NCBI RefSeq assembly: GCF_041320595.1
Contig: NZ_CP166625.1
Span: forward strand, 1,032,501-1,096,500
Reading direction: 5' to 3'
From: Pleomorphomonas sp. PLEO
GTDB taxonomy: Bacteria; Pseudomonadota; Alphaproteobacteria; Rhizobiales; Pleomorphomonadaceae
DNA length: 64,000 nt
This document shows, piece by piece, positions 53,127 to 63,045 of this stretch (position 1 is the first letter of the stretch; the number at the start of each line of letters is the position of its first letter). A program made the position numbers and the translations under genes. The notes below the pieces were generated by a model. It worked only from the letters and a program-made list of their open reading frames with translations, had not been told where the DNA came from and made no database searches.

Positions 53127-53153
53127 CCGGAAGCTGCCATAGGCGGCTTCCGG
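53127..53153 (-). terminator. Stem-loop after ialB
   Basis: CCGGAAGCTGCC (53127-53138) pairs with GGCGGCTTCCGG (53142-53153), with one G-T wobble and a 3-base loop. It lies just after the ialB stop. There is no T run, so the terminator role is tentative. Confidence 0.5.
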
Positions 53154-53164
53154 CCGATCATGTT

Positions 53165-53716
53165 TCACTGGCACTCGCCGTCGATACGCTTCAGGGCGGC
53201 GCTGATGCCCTTGAGCGAATAGGTATCGGTGGTCACGGTGCCGCGACGCGACGTGCCGGTGATCACCATGTTTGATCCACCCTTCATGGCATTGATGAAG
53301 CGGGTTTCCTCGGCGGCGTTGTCAACCCAGGCGCCCTGGTCCTTGGTGTACATGCTGAAGGTGGCGTCGCCGATCTTGACGGTGGTCTTGGAGCCTTCCT
53401 TGTAAGGATAGCCGGCGATCACCGAAACCTCGTGCTTGACGCCTTCCTTCGGGCGATTGGTGATGAACATGAACACCGGGTCGCGGTTGACGCCAGCCGG
53501 CTGCTTATCGGTCGGCTGCGTCGCCGTGTAGCAGACCTTGGCGCCGGCATTGTTGTAGGTGTAGGTGGCCCAGCTCTCGAACGTCTGGAGCGGTGTGGGG
53601 GCCTTGGTCTGCTGCTGTTGCTGCGGCGTGGGCGCCTTGGTCTGCTGAGCGTCGGCTATGGTTGTCACGCCGAGCAGCAGTGCGACGGCCAAGCCGAGGG
53701 TGCGTGCGTTCGTCAT
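53165..53716 (-). CDS. Invasion-associated locus B (IalB) family protein
   Basis: 183 residues with a signal peptide (NARTLGLAVALLLGVTTIADA) and a Gln/Pro-rich linker holding two copies of TKAPTPQ. The mature domain (FESWATYTYNNAGAKVCYTA, PVFMFITNRPKEGVKHEVS, FINAMKGGSNMVITGTSRRG) matches PF06776. The name comes from Bartonella, but this family is common in non-pathogenic Rhizobiales. It is probably periplasmic or membrane-associated, with unknown role. Confidence 0.85.
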   Translation of the reverse strand: MTNARTLGLAVALLLGVTTIADAQQTKAPTPQQQQQTKAPTPLQTFESWATYTYNNAGAKVCYTATQPTDKQPAGVNRDPVFMFITNRPKEGVKHEVSVIAGYPYKEGSKTTVKIGDATFSMYTKDQGAWVDNAAEETRFINAMKGGSNMVITGTSRRGTVTTDTYSLKGISAALKRIDGECQ

Positions 53717-53941
53717 CTAATCACCTTGGGTCTTGTCGTGGACACGGATGCGCCCACCGAAGCGGTCCGCATGAAGCCTAAGGGAAACGTTAATGCGTCA
53801 TGGTTACCAAAGTGTTGCTCCGGCGTTTCGATCTGTCTGACTAAGGTAGCCATAGGCGCCTCACGTTGCTGCGGCGCGAGGCTTGGCCCGAAATCGGGCG
53901 ACAATGCGGCCAGCCGGTCAATGCTGTTATCCGCCCGCCAG

Positions 53942-54319
53942 TTATCCGGTCTTTTCGGTAGCGAGACGGTCGAGCGCGATGCGAGCGGCTACCCGATGCC
54001 GCTCGCCGATATGGCGCCTGACCATGCCGATGGCGGTGACAAGCACGGTGATATCATCGGAGAAGCCGAATCCCAGAATGAAATCCGGTACGATGTCGAG
54101 CGGTACGACGAAATAAGTGAGGGCGGCCAGCAAGGTCGCCCGCACCGAAGCCGGCGTTTCCGGGTCGAGGGCGCAATAGTAGGCGGCTACCACCTCTTCG
54201 ATGAATGGAATGGCGGCAACCGCTTTCTTGACCGTCCTCCAGAAACGGGAACGGACACGGGCCTCGTGGTCTTCGGCGGGACCGATGATCTCAGGGTCGG
54301 GGTGGTGTGTTTTGCGCAT
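53942..54319 (-). CDS. DUF1232 (YkvA-like) membrane protein
   Basis: 125 residues. The TLLAALTYFVVPLDIVPDFILGFGFSDD segment is diagnostic of DUF1232. It has one or two membrane-associated helices. The start is taken at 54319 (RKTHHPDPEII); the ORF up to 54493 is not supported. It may be co-transcribed with the GT39 gene 31 bases upstream. Its function is unknown. Confidence 0.83.
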   Translation of the reverse strand: MRKTHHPDPEIIGPAEDHEARVRSRFWRTVKKAVAAIPFIEEVVAAYYCALDPETPASVRATLLAALTYFVVPLDIVPDFILGFGFSDDITVLVTAIGMVRRHIGERHRVAARIALDRLATEKTG

Positions 54320-54350
54320 GGGGTCGAAATGGGAATCCCGGCGCCCGCTG

Positions 54351-55805
54351 TCAACGGTCGATTCGGTAGATCGGCATGCGGCCGCCTTCTGCCTTGTAGA
54401 TTCGGGTGTCGAGGGCACCGAGCTGCTCGATCCGCTCCGGCGCGATGCCGAGCGTTGCCGGATCGACCTCGGTAACCAGCAGTGCCGGGCCATGGGCGGC
54501 GGGCTGGTAGGGGATGGTCATTTCGAACTGATCGGCTGGCGCCGCGCCGGGCGTGAGATAGGGGCGCACGTCAAGACCGCTGTCGCGCAGTTCGTAGAGG
54601 GTTTCCGACGTCATCGGACGCCCGACGGTGACGACGGTATGAACACCGGCCGCCCTCGCGGCCGCGGCGAGTTTGTCGCCGTAGTCGGACCAATGCAGCA
54701 GGCGATGGAGCTGTCTCGGTCTTTCCGGCAGGGGCACATGGCCGACGAGGCTTGCGCCAACCGCTAGGGCGACGGCCGCCACGATGTTGATCGCCGCCGA
54801 CAGCTTCAGGAAGCCGTACCAGCGTCCTTTGCAGAGCAAGGCGGAGGCAAAGATGATCAGCGCCGGAAAGGCCGTCGCCGCCCAGTTGCCATGCAGCTTG
54901 GCGAAGGCGGCATTGACGCCGATGACGATCAGGATGGGCAGGCTCAGCCACATCAGCAGCCGGTCGGCCGTTGGCTTCGTCGACCGCCAACCGAGGATCG
55001 CGGCGAGGACGACGACAATGAACAGGATCGGCCCGGGAATGACGGACTGCCCGACGAGATATTCGACGATCTTGCCGACCTTGAAGCCGATCTTCTCCCA
55101 GCCGGCATTGTCGCCGGTGTGGTGGAAGGTGACGAAGCCGTTCTGGGCGTTCCAGATCAGGTTGGGCAGGAAGCCGGCGAGACCGCCGAGAAGCGCCACC
55201 CAGGTGGAACCGCTACGCAGCAGCGGCCGCTTGTCGGCCGTCGCCAGGACATAAGCGAGAAGCGAAGCCGGCAGATAGATCATCGCGTATTTGGCGTTGA
55301 GACCGATGGCGACGGTTGCGGCAAGATAGGCTGCGCGGGAGAGGGATGGCTTTTCGAGGAACAGCACTGTCGCATGCAGGCCGACGCACCAGAAGAACAG
55401 GAGCGGCCCATCGGTGTTGAGGATCAGCGAGGACAGGCTGACGGCCGGCATCGCCGCGTAGGCGAGCGCGCTCCAGAAGGCGATGCGGGCATCGTAGAGA
55501 CGACGGGCGGCGAGGAAAACGAACCAGGCGGCTGCCGCATGCAGAATGGGCGCGGGCGCCCGCACGCAAGCAACGCCGTCGCCGCAGATTTCCGTGGTGC
55601 CTCGGATCAGCCAGGCGATCAGCCCTGGCTTGGTGAAATAGCCGAAGGCGAGATGGCGCGACCAGGCCCAATACTGCGCCTCGTCATAGGTCAGTTCGAA
55701 GCCGCTCAACAGGAGGGCGGCGAGGCGAAGGAGAAGGAAGGCGGCGATGACCAGAAGGGTCAGCCTCATCCAGGCTCGGTCTGAAATCGGGTGGAGATCG
55801 GTCAT
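54351..55805 (-). CDS. Glycosyltransferase family 39 (ArnT-like) membrane protein
   Basis: 484 residues with about 11 TM helices. The N-terminal catalytic loop [32 protein letters not shown] carries the DE pair typical of GT-C transferases of the ArnT/PMT type, which use polyprenyl-phosphate sugars to modify lipid A or other targets. The [10 protein letters not shown] segment also fits. The target is not known, and no lipid-A arn genes are near. Confidence 0.87.
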   Translation of the reverse strand: MTDLHPISDRAWMRLTLLVIAAFLLLRLAALLLSGFELTYDEAQYWAWSRHLAFGYFTKPGLIAWLIRGTTEICGDGVACVRAPAPILHAAAAWFVFLAARRLYDARIAFWSALAYAAMPAVSLSSLILNTDGPLLFFWCVGLHATVLFLEKPSLSRAAYLAATVAIGLNAKYAMIYLPASLLAYVLATADKRPLLRSGSTWVALLGGLAGFLPNLIWNAQNGFVTFHHTGDNAGWEKIGFKVGKIVEYLVGQSVIPGPILFIVVVLAAILGWRSTKPTADRLLMWLSLPILIVIGVNAAFAKLHGNWAATAFPALIIFASALLCKGRWYGFLKLSAAINIVAAVALAVGASLVGHVPLPERPRQLHRLLHWSDYGDKLAAAARAAGVHTVVTVGRPMTSETLYELRDSGLDVRPYLTPGAAPADQFEMTIPYQPAAHGPALLVTEVDPATLGIAPERIEQLGALDTRIYKAEGGRMPIYRIDR

Positions 55806-55977
55806 GCTTGGCTCGGCTGGCGGGGATGGCCGGGTTTATCAGCTGCGATCATGGTCGGCAAATGGCGAATCTCCAGCCTTGCACGGCCGGCATAGTCGGT
55901 TAAATTGCCGGCGATCTTTTCGAGCCGCCGGCGAGCCTCCCGCCGACCGCCGCGGCACTCATCCCCACGGAGTTTCC

Positions 55978-57198
55978 ATGAAAAAGGGCGAAGTCAAGAA
56001 AGTCGTGCTGGCCTATTCCGGCGGCCTCGACACGTCGATCATCCTCAAGTGGCTGCAGACCGAGCTCGACGCCGAGGTGGTGACCTTCACCGCCGACCTC
56101 GGTCAGGGCGATGGCGATCTCGAGCCGGCCCGCAAGAAGGCCGAGATGATGGGCATCAAGGAGATCTTCATCGAGGACGTGCGCGAAGAATTCGTCCGCG
56201 ACTTCGTCTTCCCGATGTTCCGCGCCAATGCCGTCTACGAGGGCGTCTACCTGCTCGGCACCTCGATCGCTCGGCCGCTGATCTCCAAGCACCTGATCGA
56301 CATCGCCAAGAAGACCGGCGCCGACGCCATTGCCCACGGTGCCACCGGCAAGGGCAACGACCAGGTCCGCTTCGAGCTCTCCGCCTACGCGCTCAACCCG
56401 GACATCAAGATCATCGCCCCCTGGCGCGACTGGTCCTTCAAGAGCCGCACCGATCTGCTCGACTTTGCCGAAAAGCACCAGATTCCGATCGCCAAGGACA
56501 AGAAGGGCGATGCGCCTTTCTCGGTCGATGCCAACCTCCTGCACTCATCTTCCGAGGGCAAGGTGCTTGAAGATCCGTCGCAGCCGGCGCCGGAATATGT
56601 CCACATGCGTACCATCTCGCCGGAAGAGGCGCCCGACAAGGCGACCCTCATCACCGTCGGTTTCGAGAAGGGCGACGCCGTCTCCATCAACGGCAAGCGC
56701 ATGAGCCCGGCCGAACTGTTGGCGGCGCTCAACGCCTACGGCCATGACAACGGCATCGGCCGCCTCGACCTCGTCGAGAACCGCTTCGTCGGCATGAAGT
56801 CGCGCGGCGTCTACGAGACCCCCGGTGGTACCATCTTGCTCACCGCCCATCGGGCGATCGAGAGCATCACGCTCGACCGCGGCGCCGCCCATCTCAAGGA
56901 CGAGCTGATGCCGCGCTATGCCGAGCTCATCTACTACGGCTTCTGGTTTGCCCCGGAGCGCTACATGCTTCAGGCGCTGATCGACAAGAGCCAGGAGAGC
57001 GTCGAGGGCGAAGTGACGCTGAAGCTCTACAAGGGCAACGTCATCGTCACCGGTCGTTCGTCGCCGAAGACGCTCTACTCGTCGACGCTGGTCACCTTCG
57101 AAGACGACCAGGGCGCCTACGACCAGAAGGACGCCGCCGGCTTCATCAAGCTCAACGCGCTGCGCCTGCGCACCCTCGCCAAGCGCGATCGCGGCTGA
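55978..57198 (+). CDS. argG: Argininosuccinate synthase
   Basis: 406 residues. It ligates citrulline and aspartate using ATP in arginine synthesis. The N-terminal P-loop-like [13 protein letters not shown], the [14 protein letters not shown] motif and the APWRDW segment are all present, and length is normal. ATG 55978 has CGGAG 6 bases upstream; the longer ORF to 55747 is not family-like. A clean terminator follows. Confidence 0.97.
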   Translation: MKKGEVKKVVLAYSGGLDTSIILKWLQTELDAEVVTFTADLGQGDGDLEPARKKAEMMGIKEIFIEDVREEFVRDFVFPMFRANAVYEGVYLLGTSIARPLISKHLIDIAKKTGADAIAHGATGKGNDQVRFELSAYALNPDIKIIAPWRDWSFKSRTDLLDFAEKHQIPIAKDKKGDAPFSVDANLLHSSSEGKVLEDPSQPAPEYVHMRTISPEEAPDKATLITVGFEKGDAVSINGKRMSPAELLAALNAYGHDNGIGRLDLVENRFVGMKSRGVYETPGGTILLTAHRAIESITLDRGAAHLKDELMPRYAELIYYGFWFAPERYMLQALIDKSQESVEGEVTLKLYKGNVIVTGRSSPKTLYSSTLVTFEDDQGAYDQKDAAGFIKLNALRLRTLAKRDRG

Positions 57199-57225
57199 GC
57201 CGGCCTTTGCACCATTCAAAAATCG

Positions 57226-57252
57226 CCCAGCGGGGTAACTCCCGCTGGGTTC
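57226..57252 (+). terminator. Terminator of argG
   Basis: A perfect 9-bp stem (CCCAGCGGG at 57226-57234 with CCCGCTGGG at 57241-57249) followed by TT. Just after it the base composition becomes AT-rich. Confidence 0.7.
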
Positions 57253-57302
57253 ATAAGGAATCACCCAAGTCGGGCCGTATGTACCCAGCTATTTAGGTTA
57301 CA

Positions 57303-57331
57303 TTGATCGATGCCGCTGGTTTCTGTATTTT
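57303..57331 (+). promoter_or_regulatory. Possible sigma-70 promoter of the GT51-like gene
   Basis: TTGATC and TATTTT are 17 bases apart and end 28 bases before the ATG at 57359. The -10 matches 4/6. Confidence 0.35.
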
Positions 57332-57358
57332 ATACGGAGTTCGAGGCTCCAGACGATA

Positions 57359-57994
57359 ATGGCTACAAGAACTAGCCCATTTCGAGCACCTTTCCCTAGG
57401 CGATTATTGATTCGCATCCATAGGGATCTTTTGAAGATAGATAGCTATATCATTTCTGAGGCTGAATACTCGTCCGATTTGGACCTGGTGGAGGTAATGG
57501 TTCTTATCTCTGAGGACAGGCGGTTCTTTCGTCATAACGGTATTGACTGGCTATCAATACTCCGTGTTGTCTCCGGAATTATTAATTTAAGGTTTTATGG
57601 CGGAGCTAGTACAGTAGACATGCAATTTGTTCGAACGGCGACGGAGTTTTATGAGAAATCGTTACGCAGAAAAGTATATGAAATGCTTTTGGCGAGAATT
57701 ATCCAATATAGATACTCGAAGGCGCAAATTCTCAGGAGCTACCTGTCGTGCGCTTTCTTGGGTTCTGGAATTTACGGGGTTAGCCGAGCTTCATTAGTCA
57801 TCTTTGGCAAAATGCCGTTTGAACTCGATCTTACTGAGGCGGCGCAGCTTGCGTCAATGCTTGTCTATCCCCGTCCTCTAGTTCCGGATAACCGATGGAA
57901 GCTTAAATTAGATCGCCGCTCAAAATATCTCGTCTCTCTTTACCCTTCGCTCAAAGAGCGATTTGAAAAGCTTCCAAGTTGGGATGCGGTCTAG
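57359..57994 (+). CDS. Diverged GT51 (peptidoglycan transglycosylase) domain protein without a membrane anchor
   Basis: 211 residues. It shows motif 1 with catalytic Glu52 (LISEDRRFFRHNGID), a divergent motif 2 (GGASTVDMQFVR in place of GASTITQQ), and RRKVYE with the second Glu (108). Then comes KAQILRSYLS for the usual KxxILExYLN, and a motif-5 region FGKMPFELDLTEAAQLASML. Unlike MtgA and PBP1 proteins, it has no N-terminal TM helix or signal peptide, so how it would meet lipid II is unclear. GC is well below its neighbours, which suggests transfer. It overlaps the convergent gene by 75 bases. It may be an active enzyme, an inactive relative, or part of a two-gene system. Confidence 0.75.
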   Translation: MATRTSPFRAPFPRRLLIRIHRDLLKIDSYIISEAEYSSDLDLVEVMVLISEDRRFFRHNGIDWLSILRVVSGIINLRFYGGASTVDMQFVRTATEFYEKSLRRKVYEMLLARIIQYRYSKAQILRSYLSCAFLGSGIYGVSRASLVIFGKMPFELDLTEAAQLASMLVYPRPLVPDNRWKLKLDRRSKYLVSLYPSLKERFEKLPSWDAV

Positions 57995-58558
57995 GGTATC
58001 TTCACTCAATTTTTCTTCTTTATATATATTATCTTTCTTCTCTAAGATCGACTTGATAAGTTTCTTTTGCAAATTACCTAGCAAGCCTTGCAGCTCGTTC
58101 ATGCTGTTTAGAGAATCTTTAATTTCTTTATTCTGGTTGTTAGATAAATTATTTTTTATATATTCTATCTTCCAACCGATTCTGACAAATATATTTTGTA
58201 TATTTTCAAGTTTTATCGCCTCTTCCCAAGATACATACATTGTCAATTTGGCGTATAGAAATACGATATTTGAGTTCCATTCGTCCAATATCTCATCATA
58301 TTCTATGGATCTTTTTTCTATGAGATCTTTTTTCCCAGACCTTAAGGCGAAAACAAGTCTAAGCATTTTATGTTGGCGTTTCCCAGCCAGATCCGCGAAT
58401 CTATCTACCAGATCTCTAAGAATTTTTACCTCATTCTCTCTGTCGAGGACTCTCTGCTGGCGAATCCAGCTTTCCCTCTGCCATGTATACGCAATTCGAG
58501 TTGCGATTATTCCAGATAGGATAAATGTAAGTAGAGAAGTTATTAGGGCAGTTAACAT
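57920..58558 (-). CDS. AT-rich membrane protein with coiled coil, function unknown
   Basis: 212 residues. One N-terminal TM helix (LITSLLTFILSGIIATRIAY), then an entirely cytoplasmic or periplasmic, mostly helical, Lys/Glu/Asn-rich region with coiled-coil character (about 35-190). I recognise no family. GC is very low compared with the rest of the window, so it looks acquired. A GGAAG RBS lies 8 bases before ATG 58558. Its 3' end overlaps the GT51-like gene, which could allow mutual antisense control. Confidence 0.72.
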   Translation of the reverse strand: MLTALITSLLTFILSGIIATRIAYTWQRESWIRQQRVLDRENEVKILRDLVDRFADLAGKRQHKMLRLVFALRSGKKDLIEKRSIEYDEILDEWNSNIVFLYAKLTMYVSWEEAIKLENIQNIFVRIGWKIEYIKNNLSNNQNKEIKDSLNSMNELQGLLGNLQKKLIKSILEKKDNIYKEEKLSEDTLDRIPTWKLFKSLFERRVKRDEIF

Positions 58559-58659
58559 GATTTGTGCTTCCGAATATGCGATCCCTATCGGATGGCCAGT
58601 TTTCTATCTTAGAAGCATAAAGCTGGTTACATTCCTGCAAAATAATCTTCTTTTCGCAT

Positions 58660-58693
58660 AAAAGAAAGTCGCCGCTTTTTGAAGGCGGCGACT
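58660..58693 (-). terminator. Terminator of the second chemoreceptor
   Basis: A perfect 9-bp stem (AGTCGCCGC at 58667-58675 with GCGGCGACT at 58685-58693), then TTTCTTTT on the minus strand. Confidence 0.8.
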
Positions 58694-58716
58694 GTATGTG
58701 ATTTGTAGTATTTACG

Positions 58717-60711
58717 TTACGCCGCGCGCAGGCTGTCGACGAACTTGCCCACTTCGCTCTGAAGGTCGGCGGACTGGTGTTCGAGTTCGCTCGAGAGCGA
58801 CATCAGGTGGGTCGAGGCGCGGCCGGTATGCTCGGCCGCTTCGCCGACGCCGGCGATGGAGCCGGTCACCGTCTGCGTGCCCTCGGCGGCGCGCTGGGTG
58901 TTCTGGGCGATCTCGCCGGTGGCGGCGCCCTGTTCCTCGACCGCGCCGGCGATCGATGCCGTCACTTCACGGATCATCGAGATGGTGGAGGTAATGCGGC
59001 CGATGGCGGTGACCGTCTCGTTGGTCGCCTCCTGGATTTCGCCAATTTTCGAGCCGATCTCGTCGGTGGCCTTGGCCGTCTGGGCCGCGAGCTGCTTGAC
59101 CTCGCTGGCGACGACGGCGAAGCCCTTGCCTGCATCCCCAGCCCGCGCCGCTTCGATGGTGGCATTGAGCGCGAGAAGGTTGGTCTGCTCGGCGATTGCA
59201 CGGATGAGGTTGACCACGTCGCCGATGCGGACGGCGGCGTCGGTCAGCGCGCGCACTTTGGTCTCGGTGCGGGATGCCTCGGCGGCAGCTTCGTCGGCGA
59301 TGCCGGCCGACTTGGATACCTGGACGTTGATCTCGCGGATCGAGGCCGTGAGTTCTTCGGTGCCGGCCGCGACCGTCTGCACGTTGGACGCCGCGGCTTC
59401 GGCGGCGCCGGTCACCGCTTGCGCCCGGCCGGATGTCGCATCGGCGGTTTCCGATAGCTCGCGAGCAGCTTCGGCCACCTCGGCCGATGAGCGGGCGAAG
59501 CGATCGGCCAAAGCGCCCATGGTCGACTGGAAGGCATCGGCGAGGGACTGCCGCTCCTGGAGCTGCCGCTCGGCGGCGAGGCGGTCGTTCTCGCCTTGCT
59601 CGGCCCGGAGGTGTTCTGTCTCGGACAGTCCCTTGGCGAAGACGTCGAGTGTCCGTGCCATGTCGCCAACCTCGTTGCGATGGTCGGCGTAGGGAATGCT
59701 GACGTCGCGGTCGCCGGCGGCAACCGCCTTCATCGCAGCGGTAATGCGGCCGATCGGCTTGACGATGCCGCGCGCCAGCAGCAGGCCGAACACCAGCGTC
59801 ATCGCCATGATGACGCCGAAGACGATCATCAGCTGATCCCGGGCGTCGCGGCGGGCACGAATTTCCGAGGTGGAGGCGGCGGTGTCGACGCTGCGGATCA
59901 TTGAGACAAGATTGTCGAGCTGCGGCTCCAGCGCTTTATAGCCGTTGGAAAGCTGCTCATAGATGCTGAGGAATTTCTGCTGCAACGCCACCCACTGACC
60001 AACATTGGTCGAGTAGCCGTCCATCGCCTTGCTGAGCGCCGCCTTGGCATCCGCCGGCAGGGTGCTGCGGGCGAGGGCGCGGGTGAAGTCCATGGACGCC
60101 TTGCCGAAAGCCGTGAAAGCCTGCGGATCGCTCTTCAGCATGAAGTCCTTTTCAAAGGTTCGCATGGTAGCGAAAAGCGCCGACAGATCGGGTGCCGGGT
60201 TGGCGGCCAGGAGGTCGGTCACTGCCTGACTGGATTTCAGGAGCGCACCGTTGACGCCTTGCTGCGGATAGAGGCCGAGCTGCTTTTTGATGTCCAGGAT
60301 GGCCTTGAAGGAGGTGCCATACTCCTCGAGCCCGGCTTTGATCTGGGCGACGTTTCCCGCCTTCGCCGGGTCGGTTGCCTTGATGCGGGTCTCGAGCTGC
60401 TGGATATTCGAGACGGTCATGCGCGTCAGATCACCGTGCAGGCCGGAATAGCGCTCGTTGCCAGTGAACAGGAACTCGATCTCGGCGCGGCGGAGCTGTA
60501 GCGCGGTGGTCTGCAGCGTACCGGCGAGATCGGCGTTGATACGGGCGCTGGCGGCGCGCTGGCGGTAACTGTTGGCGTTGATGTCCTGCGTCATGTAAAG
60601 CCCGCCGACCATGGCTAGGGCCAATAGCGAAAACAACCCAAAGGCGAGCACTTTGGTGGCAATTCGGAACCGCGAGCCGAACGCGAATCCCTTGAGCTTG
60701 AACTTCGGCAT
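58717..60711 (-). CDS. Methyl-accepting chemotaxis protein with helical (HBM-like) sensor
   Basis: 664 residues. TM1 at about residues 20-42, an all-helical periplasmic domain of about 255 residues ([37 protein letters not shown]) like the HBM fold, TM2 at about 300-320, HAMP ([21 protein letters not shown]) and the signalling domain with the tip [20 protein letters not shown]. No CheR pentapeptide at the end. ATG 60711 has GGGGAG 9 bases upstream. It is an orphan receptor; its ligand is unknown. Confidence 0.92.
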   Translation of the reverse strand: MPKFKLKGFAFGSRFRIATKVLAFGLFSLLALAMVGGLYMTQDINANSYRQRAASARINADLAGTLQTTALQLRRAEIEFLFTGNERYSGLHGDLTRMTVSNIQQLETRIKATDPAKAGNVAQIKAGLEEYGTSFKAILDIKKQLGLYPQQGVNGALLKSSQAVTDLLAANPAPDLSALFATMRTFEKDFMLKSDPQAFTAFGKASMDFTRALARSTLPADAKAALSKAMDGYSTNVGQWVALQQKFLSIYEQLSNGYKALEPQLDNLVSMIRSVDTAASTSEIRARRDARDQLMIVFGVIMAMTLVFGLLLARGIVKPIGRITAAMKAVAAGDRDVSIPYADHRNEVGDMARTLDVFAKGLSETEHLRAEQGENDRLAAERQLQERQSLADAFQSTMGALADRFARSSAEVAEAARELSETADATSGRAQAVTGAAEAAASNVQTVAAGTEELTASIREINVQVSKSAGIADEAAAEASRTETKVRALTDAAVRIGDVVNLIRAIAEQTNLLALNATIEAARAGDAGKGFAVVASEVKQLAAQTAKATDEIGSKIGEIQEATNETVTAIGRITSTISMIREVTASIAGAVEEQGAATGEIAQNTQRAAEGTQTVTGSIAGVGEAAEHTGRASTHLMSLSSELEHQSADLQSEVGKFVDSLRAA

Positions 60712-61000
60712 ATGGCGAAACTCCCCGATTGATCGGTCCGGCGCAAAGCCCAAGCCTAGCGCGCCGTCTCCTCCCGATCAGATTCCATCCCAGGTAGCAT
60801 CGCCGCCGCCGATTAATTGCGCGTAAAGTGCATCGCCAAAAATAGCGCGAACCTGAAGAAACTGCGGATGACAACAATGCTGACAGCGTTGCCGGATAGT
60901 GGCGCTCGTGGCTTGTGCCTAGCTTATCGGCAGGGCGGCGATTGCGCGGGGCGGCGATTTGCGGGAAGCTCGATAATCTCCTGCCAGAAGGCCAGTTTTC

Positions 61001-61642
61001 ATGCCGCTTTCGCTTCTTCTATCGGCTTTCGTCGCCGCGTTCCTCTACGTCGTCATTCCCGGTCCTGCCTTCATTGCGCTGCTCGGTATCGGCGCCGGGC
61101 AGGGGCGAGGTGCCGGGGCTCGCTTCATCGCCGGCCATCTTGCCGGTGACACGCTGTGGACGAGCCTGGCGCTCGTTGCTCTGGTGGGCGCGCACGTGGT
61201 GGGGCCGATGGTGTTCGATCTGCTTGGCTGCATCTGCGGCGCCTATCTCGCCTTCATCGGCTGGCGCGCCTTCCGGGCGCGCCCGCGCCAAGAAGGTCAG
61301 GCCGTGATGGCGGTGGAGCGGCCGTTTCGACGTGGCCTGATCTTCGGCCTTACCAACCCCAAGGGTTATCCGGTGGCGCTCGCCACTTTCACGGCGCTGG
61401 TCGGCGGCGTCGCCGACACGCTGTCCTTCTCAAACCTGCCGGCTTTGCTCGCGGCATCCTTCGTCGGCTTCCTCGCCGCCGACGTGGTGATGATATCCGT
61501 CATCGGCGCCGGCGCGGTGCGCCGCTTCTACCGGGCGCACGAGCTTGCCATTGTCAGGGGCTCGGGGCTGCTGTTCATGGGATTTGCCGCGCAAGCCTTC
61601 TGGCACTCGGCTCCGGGGCTGCTTGGCTACCGACGCACCTGA
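61001..61642 (+). CDS. LysE/RhtB-family exporter (second copy)
   Basis: 213 residues, about six TM helices. The family motif VVIPGPAFIALLGIGAGQGRGAGARF and the ARFIAGHLAGDTLW, GLTNPKGYPVALATFTAL segments agree with LysE exporters, though the sequence is distinct from the copy at 50562. It converges on a Bcr/CflA gene. The exported compound is unknown. Confidence 0.87.
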   Translation: MPLSLLLSAFVAAFLYVVIPGPAFIALLGIGAGQGRGAGARFIAGHLAGDTLWTSLALVALVGAHVVGPMVFDLLGCICGAYLAFIGWRAFRARPRQEGQAVMAVERPFRRGLIFGLTNPKGYPVALATFTALVGGVADTLSFSNLPALLAASFVGFLAADVVMISVIGAGAVRRFYRAHELAIVRGSGLLFMGFAAQAFWHSAPGLLGYRRT

Positions 61643-61652
61643 GGGGCCACGC

Positions 61653-62837
61653 TCAGTCGCGTTCCCGTTCTGCAAAGCCAAGCGACAGAGCGGCCAGGGT
61701 GACGATCGGGATCACCGTGGCGAAGGCAAGCGGCGGCGAGCCGATCAGCGCCACCGCTCCGGAATCGATGAAGCCACTGCCCATTTGCGCAAAGCCAAGC
61801 AGGGCGGCGGCGGCGCCGGCCTTTTCCGGGAAGGCGGCCATGGCGCGGGTGGTCAGGTCGGGCGTCAGCATGGCCAGCGCGAAGGCAAATACCGCGACGG
61901 GTAGCATCACCGAGAGGTAGGAGGGCGGCCAGAGGGCGATCGACGCCATCATGGCCAGTGCGCCCACCATGGAGAGCGTAAGCCCGGGCAGCACCAGATT
62001 GCGGGCGGGAACGTGCTTGAGCAGGGCCTTGGTGACGATGCCGCCGAGAATATAGGCGCCGGTTTGCCCCAGCATGCCGAAGCCGAAGGCCTGCGGGCTG
62101 AGGCCTGCGATGTCGATCAACAGGAATGGCAGCATCGAGCTCAGCGAATAGAAGCCGCCGAGCACGAGGCCTAGCATCAGGGCTGGAAACAGGAAGCGAC
62201 CATCGCGGCCGAGATCGGCGTAGGCGCGCACAAGGCCAGCCGGCCTGGCGCGGGCCGGATCGGGTGCGTGGTTGGTTTCCGGCAGGAAGCGATAGACGAC
62301 GACCAGCAGCGTGCCGCCATAGACCACCATCAGCACGAAGATTGCCCGCCAGCTGAAAGCCAGCATGGCGAGGCTGCCGAGCGTCGGCGCCATCGCTGGG
62401 CCGATGGCGAGGAAGATGCCGATGGTGTTCATCACCCGCGCCGACTGCTCGCCGGTGAAGTTGTCACGGACGATGGCGCGGGCGACCGAGATACCGACCG
62501 CCGCGCCAATGCCTTGCACGAGGCGGGCGATCATCAGCGCATGGATGGAGGGTGCCAGCATGGCGCCGACCGAGCCGATCGCATAGAGCGTGAGGAAGGC
62601 GAGCGCGGCGGGGCGACGGCCATAGGCATCCGACAATGGGCCGCAAATCAGCTGTGCCAAGGCAAAACCGGCGAAATAGGCGGCCAGCGTTGCCTTTACC
62701 GCCGGGTAGGTCGTGGCAAAATCGGCGACCAGCTCCGGCATGGCCGGCGTGTAGAGAGCGAGCGACATCGGCCCGAGAGCAATGAGGAGAGAACCGATCG
62801 CGGCGACATGGCGCTCGGTCATCGGAGCATGCTGCAT
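61653..62837 (-). CDS. Bcr/CflA-type multidrug efflux MFS transporter
   Basis: 394 residues, 12 TM helices. The start of TM1 (GPMSLALYTPAMPELVADF), loop 2-3 GPLSDAYGRRPAAL and TM4 motif LIARLVQGIGAAVG place it in the 12-TM drug/H+ antiporter group of Bcr/CflA proteins. LVQGIGAA is followed by SVARAIVRDNFTGEQSARVMN, typical of this family. Its substrate is unknown. Confidence 0.88.
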   Translation of the reverse strand: MQHAPMTERHVAAIGSLLIALGPMSLALYTPAMPELVADFATTYPAVKATLAAYFAGFALAQLICGPLSDAYGRRPAALAFLTLYAIGSVGAMLAPSIHALMIARLVQGIGAAVGISVARAIVRDNFTGEQSARVMNTIGIFLAIGPAMAPTLGSLAMLAFSWRAIFVLMVVYGGTLLVVVYRFLPETNHAPDPARARPAGLVRAYADLGRDGRFLFPALMLGLVLGGFYSLSSMLPFLLIDIAGLSPQAFGFGMLGQTGAYILGGIVTKALLKHVPARNLVLPGLTLSMVGALAMMASIALWPPSYLSVMLPVAVFAFALAMLTPDLTTRAMAAFPEKAGAAAALLGFAQMGSGFIDSGAVALIGSPPLAFATVIPIVTLAALSLGFAERERD

Positions 62838-62951
62838 GGGGAGTCCCGGACAGGAGAGCTGGAATTGGCTTTTTTAGCAGAGACGGCTCAGCTCTGTTAA
62901 GTGTCGCAGCCTGTTGCATGGCTGATCTTCGCACGAATAATCAGGTTTTTC

Positions 62952-62979
62952 TTGCTCCTGTCACAATCATTTGTATAGT
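62952..62979 (+). promoter_or_regulatory. Sigma-70 promoter of typA
   Basis: TTGCTC (62952-62957) and TATAGT (62974-62979) are 16 bases apart; the -10 matches 5/6. It lies 66 bases before the typA ATG. A hairpin in the leader follows. Confidence 0.6.
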
Positions 62980-62992
62980 GCGCGCCAGAATG

Positions 62993-63019
62993 ACGGTCCG
63001 GAGGCTCGCTTCGGGCCGT
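62993..63019 (+). promoter_or_regulatory. Leader hairpin of typA
   Basis: ACGGTCCG (62993-63000) pairs with CGGGCCGT (63012-63019), with one G-U pair, followed by CTGTCTTTT. It resembles an attenuator in the 5' UTR. Confidence 0.45.
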
Positions 63020-63045
63020 CTGTCTTTTCCAAACCGAGTACGCCC

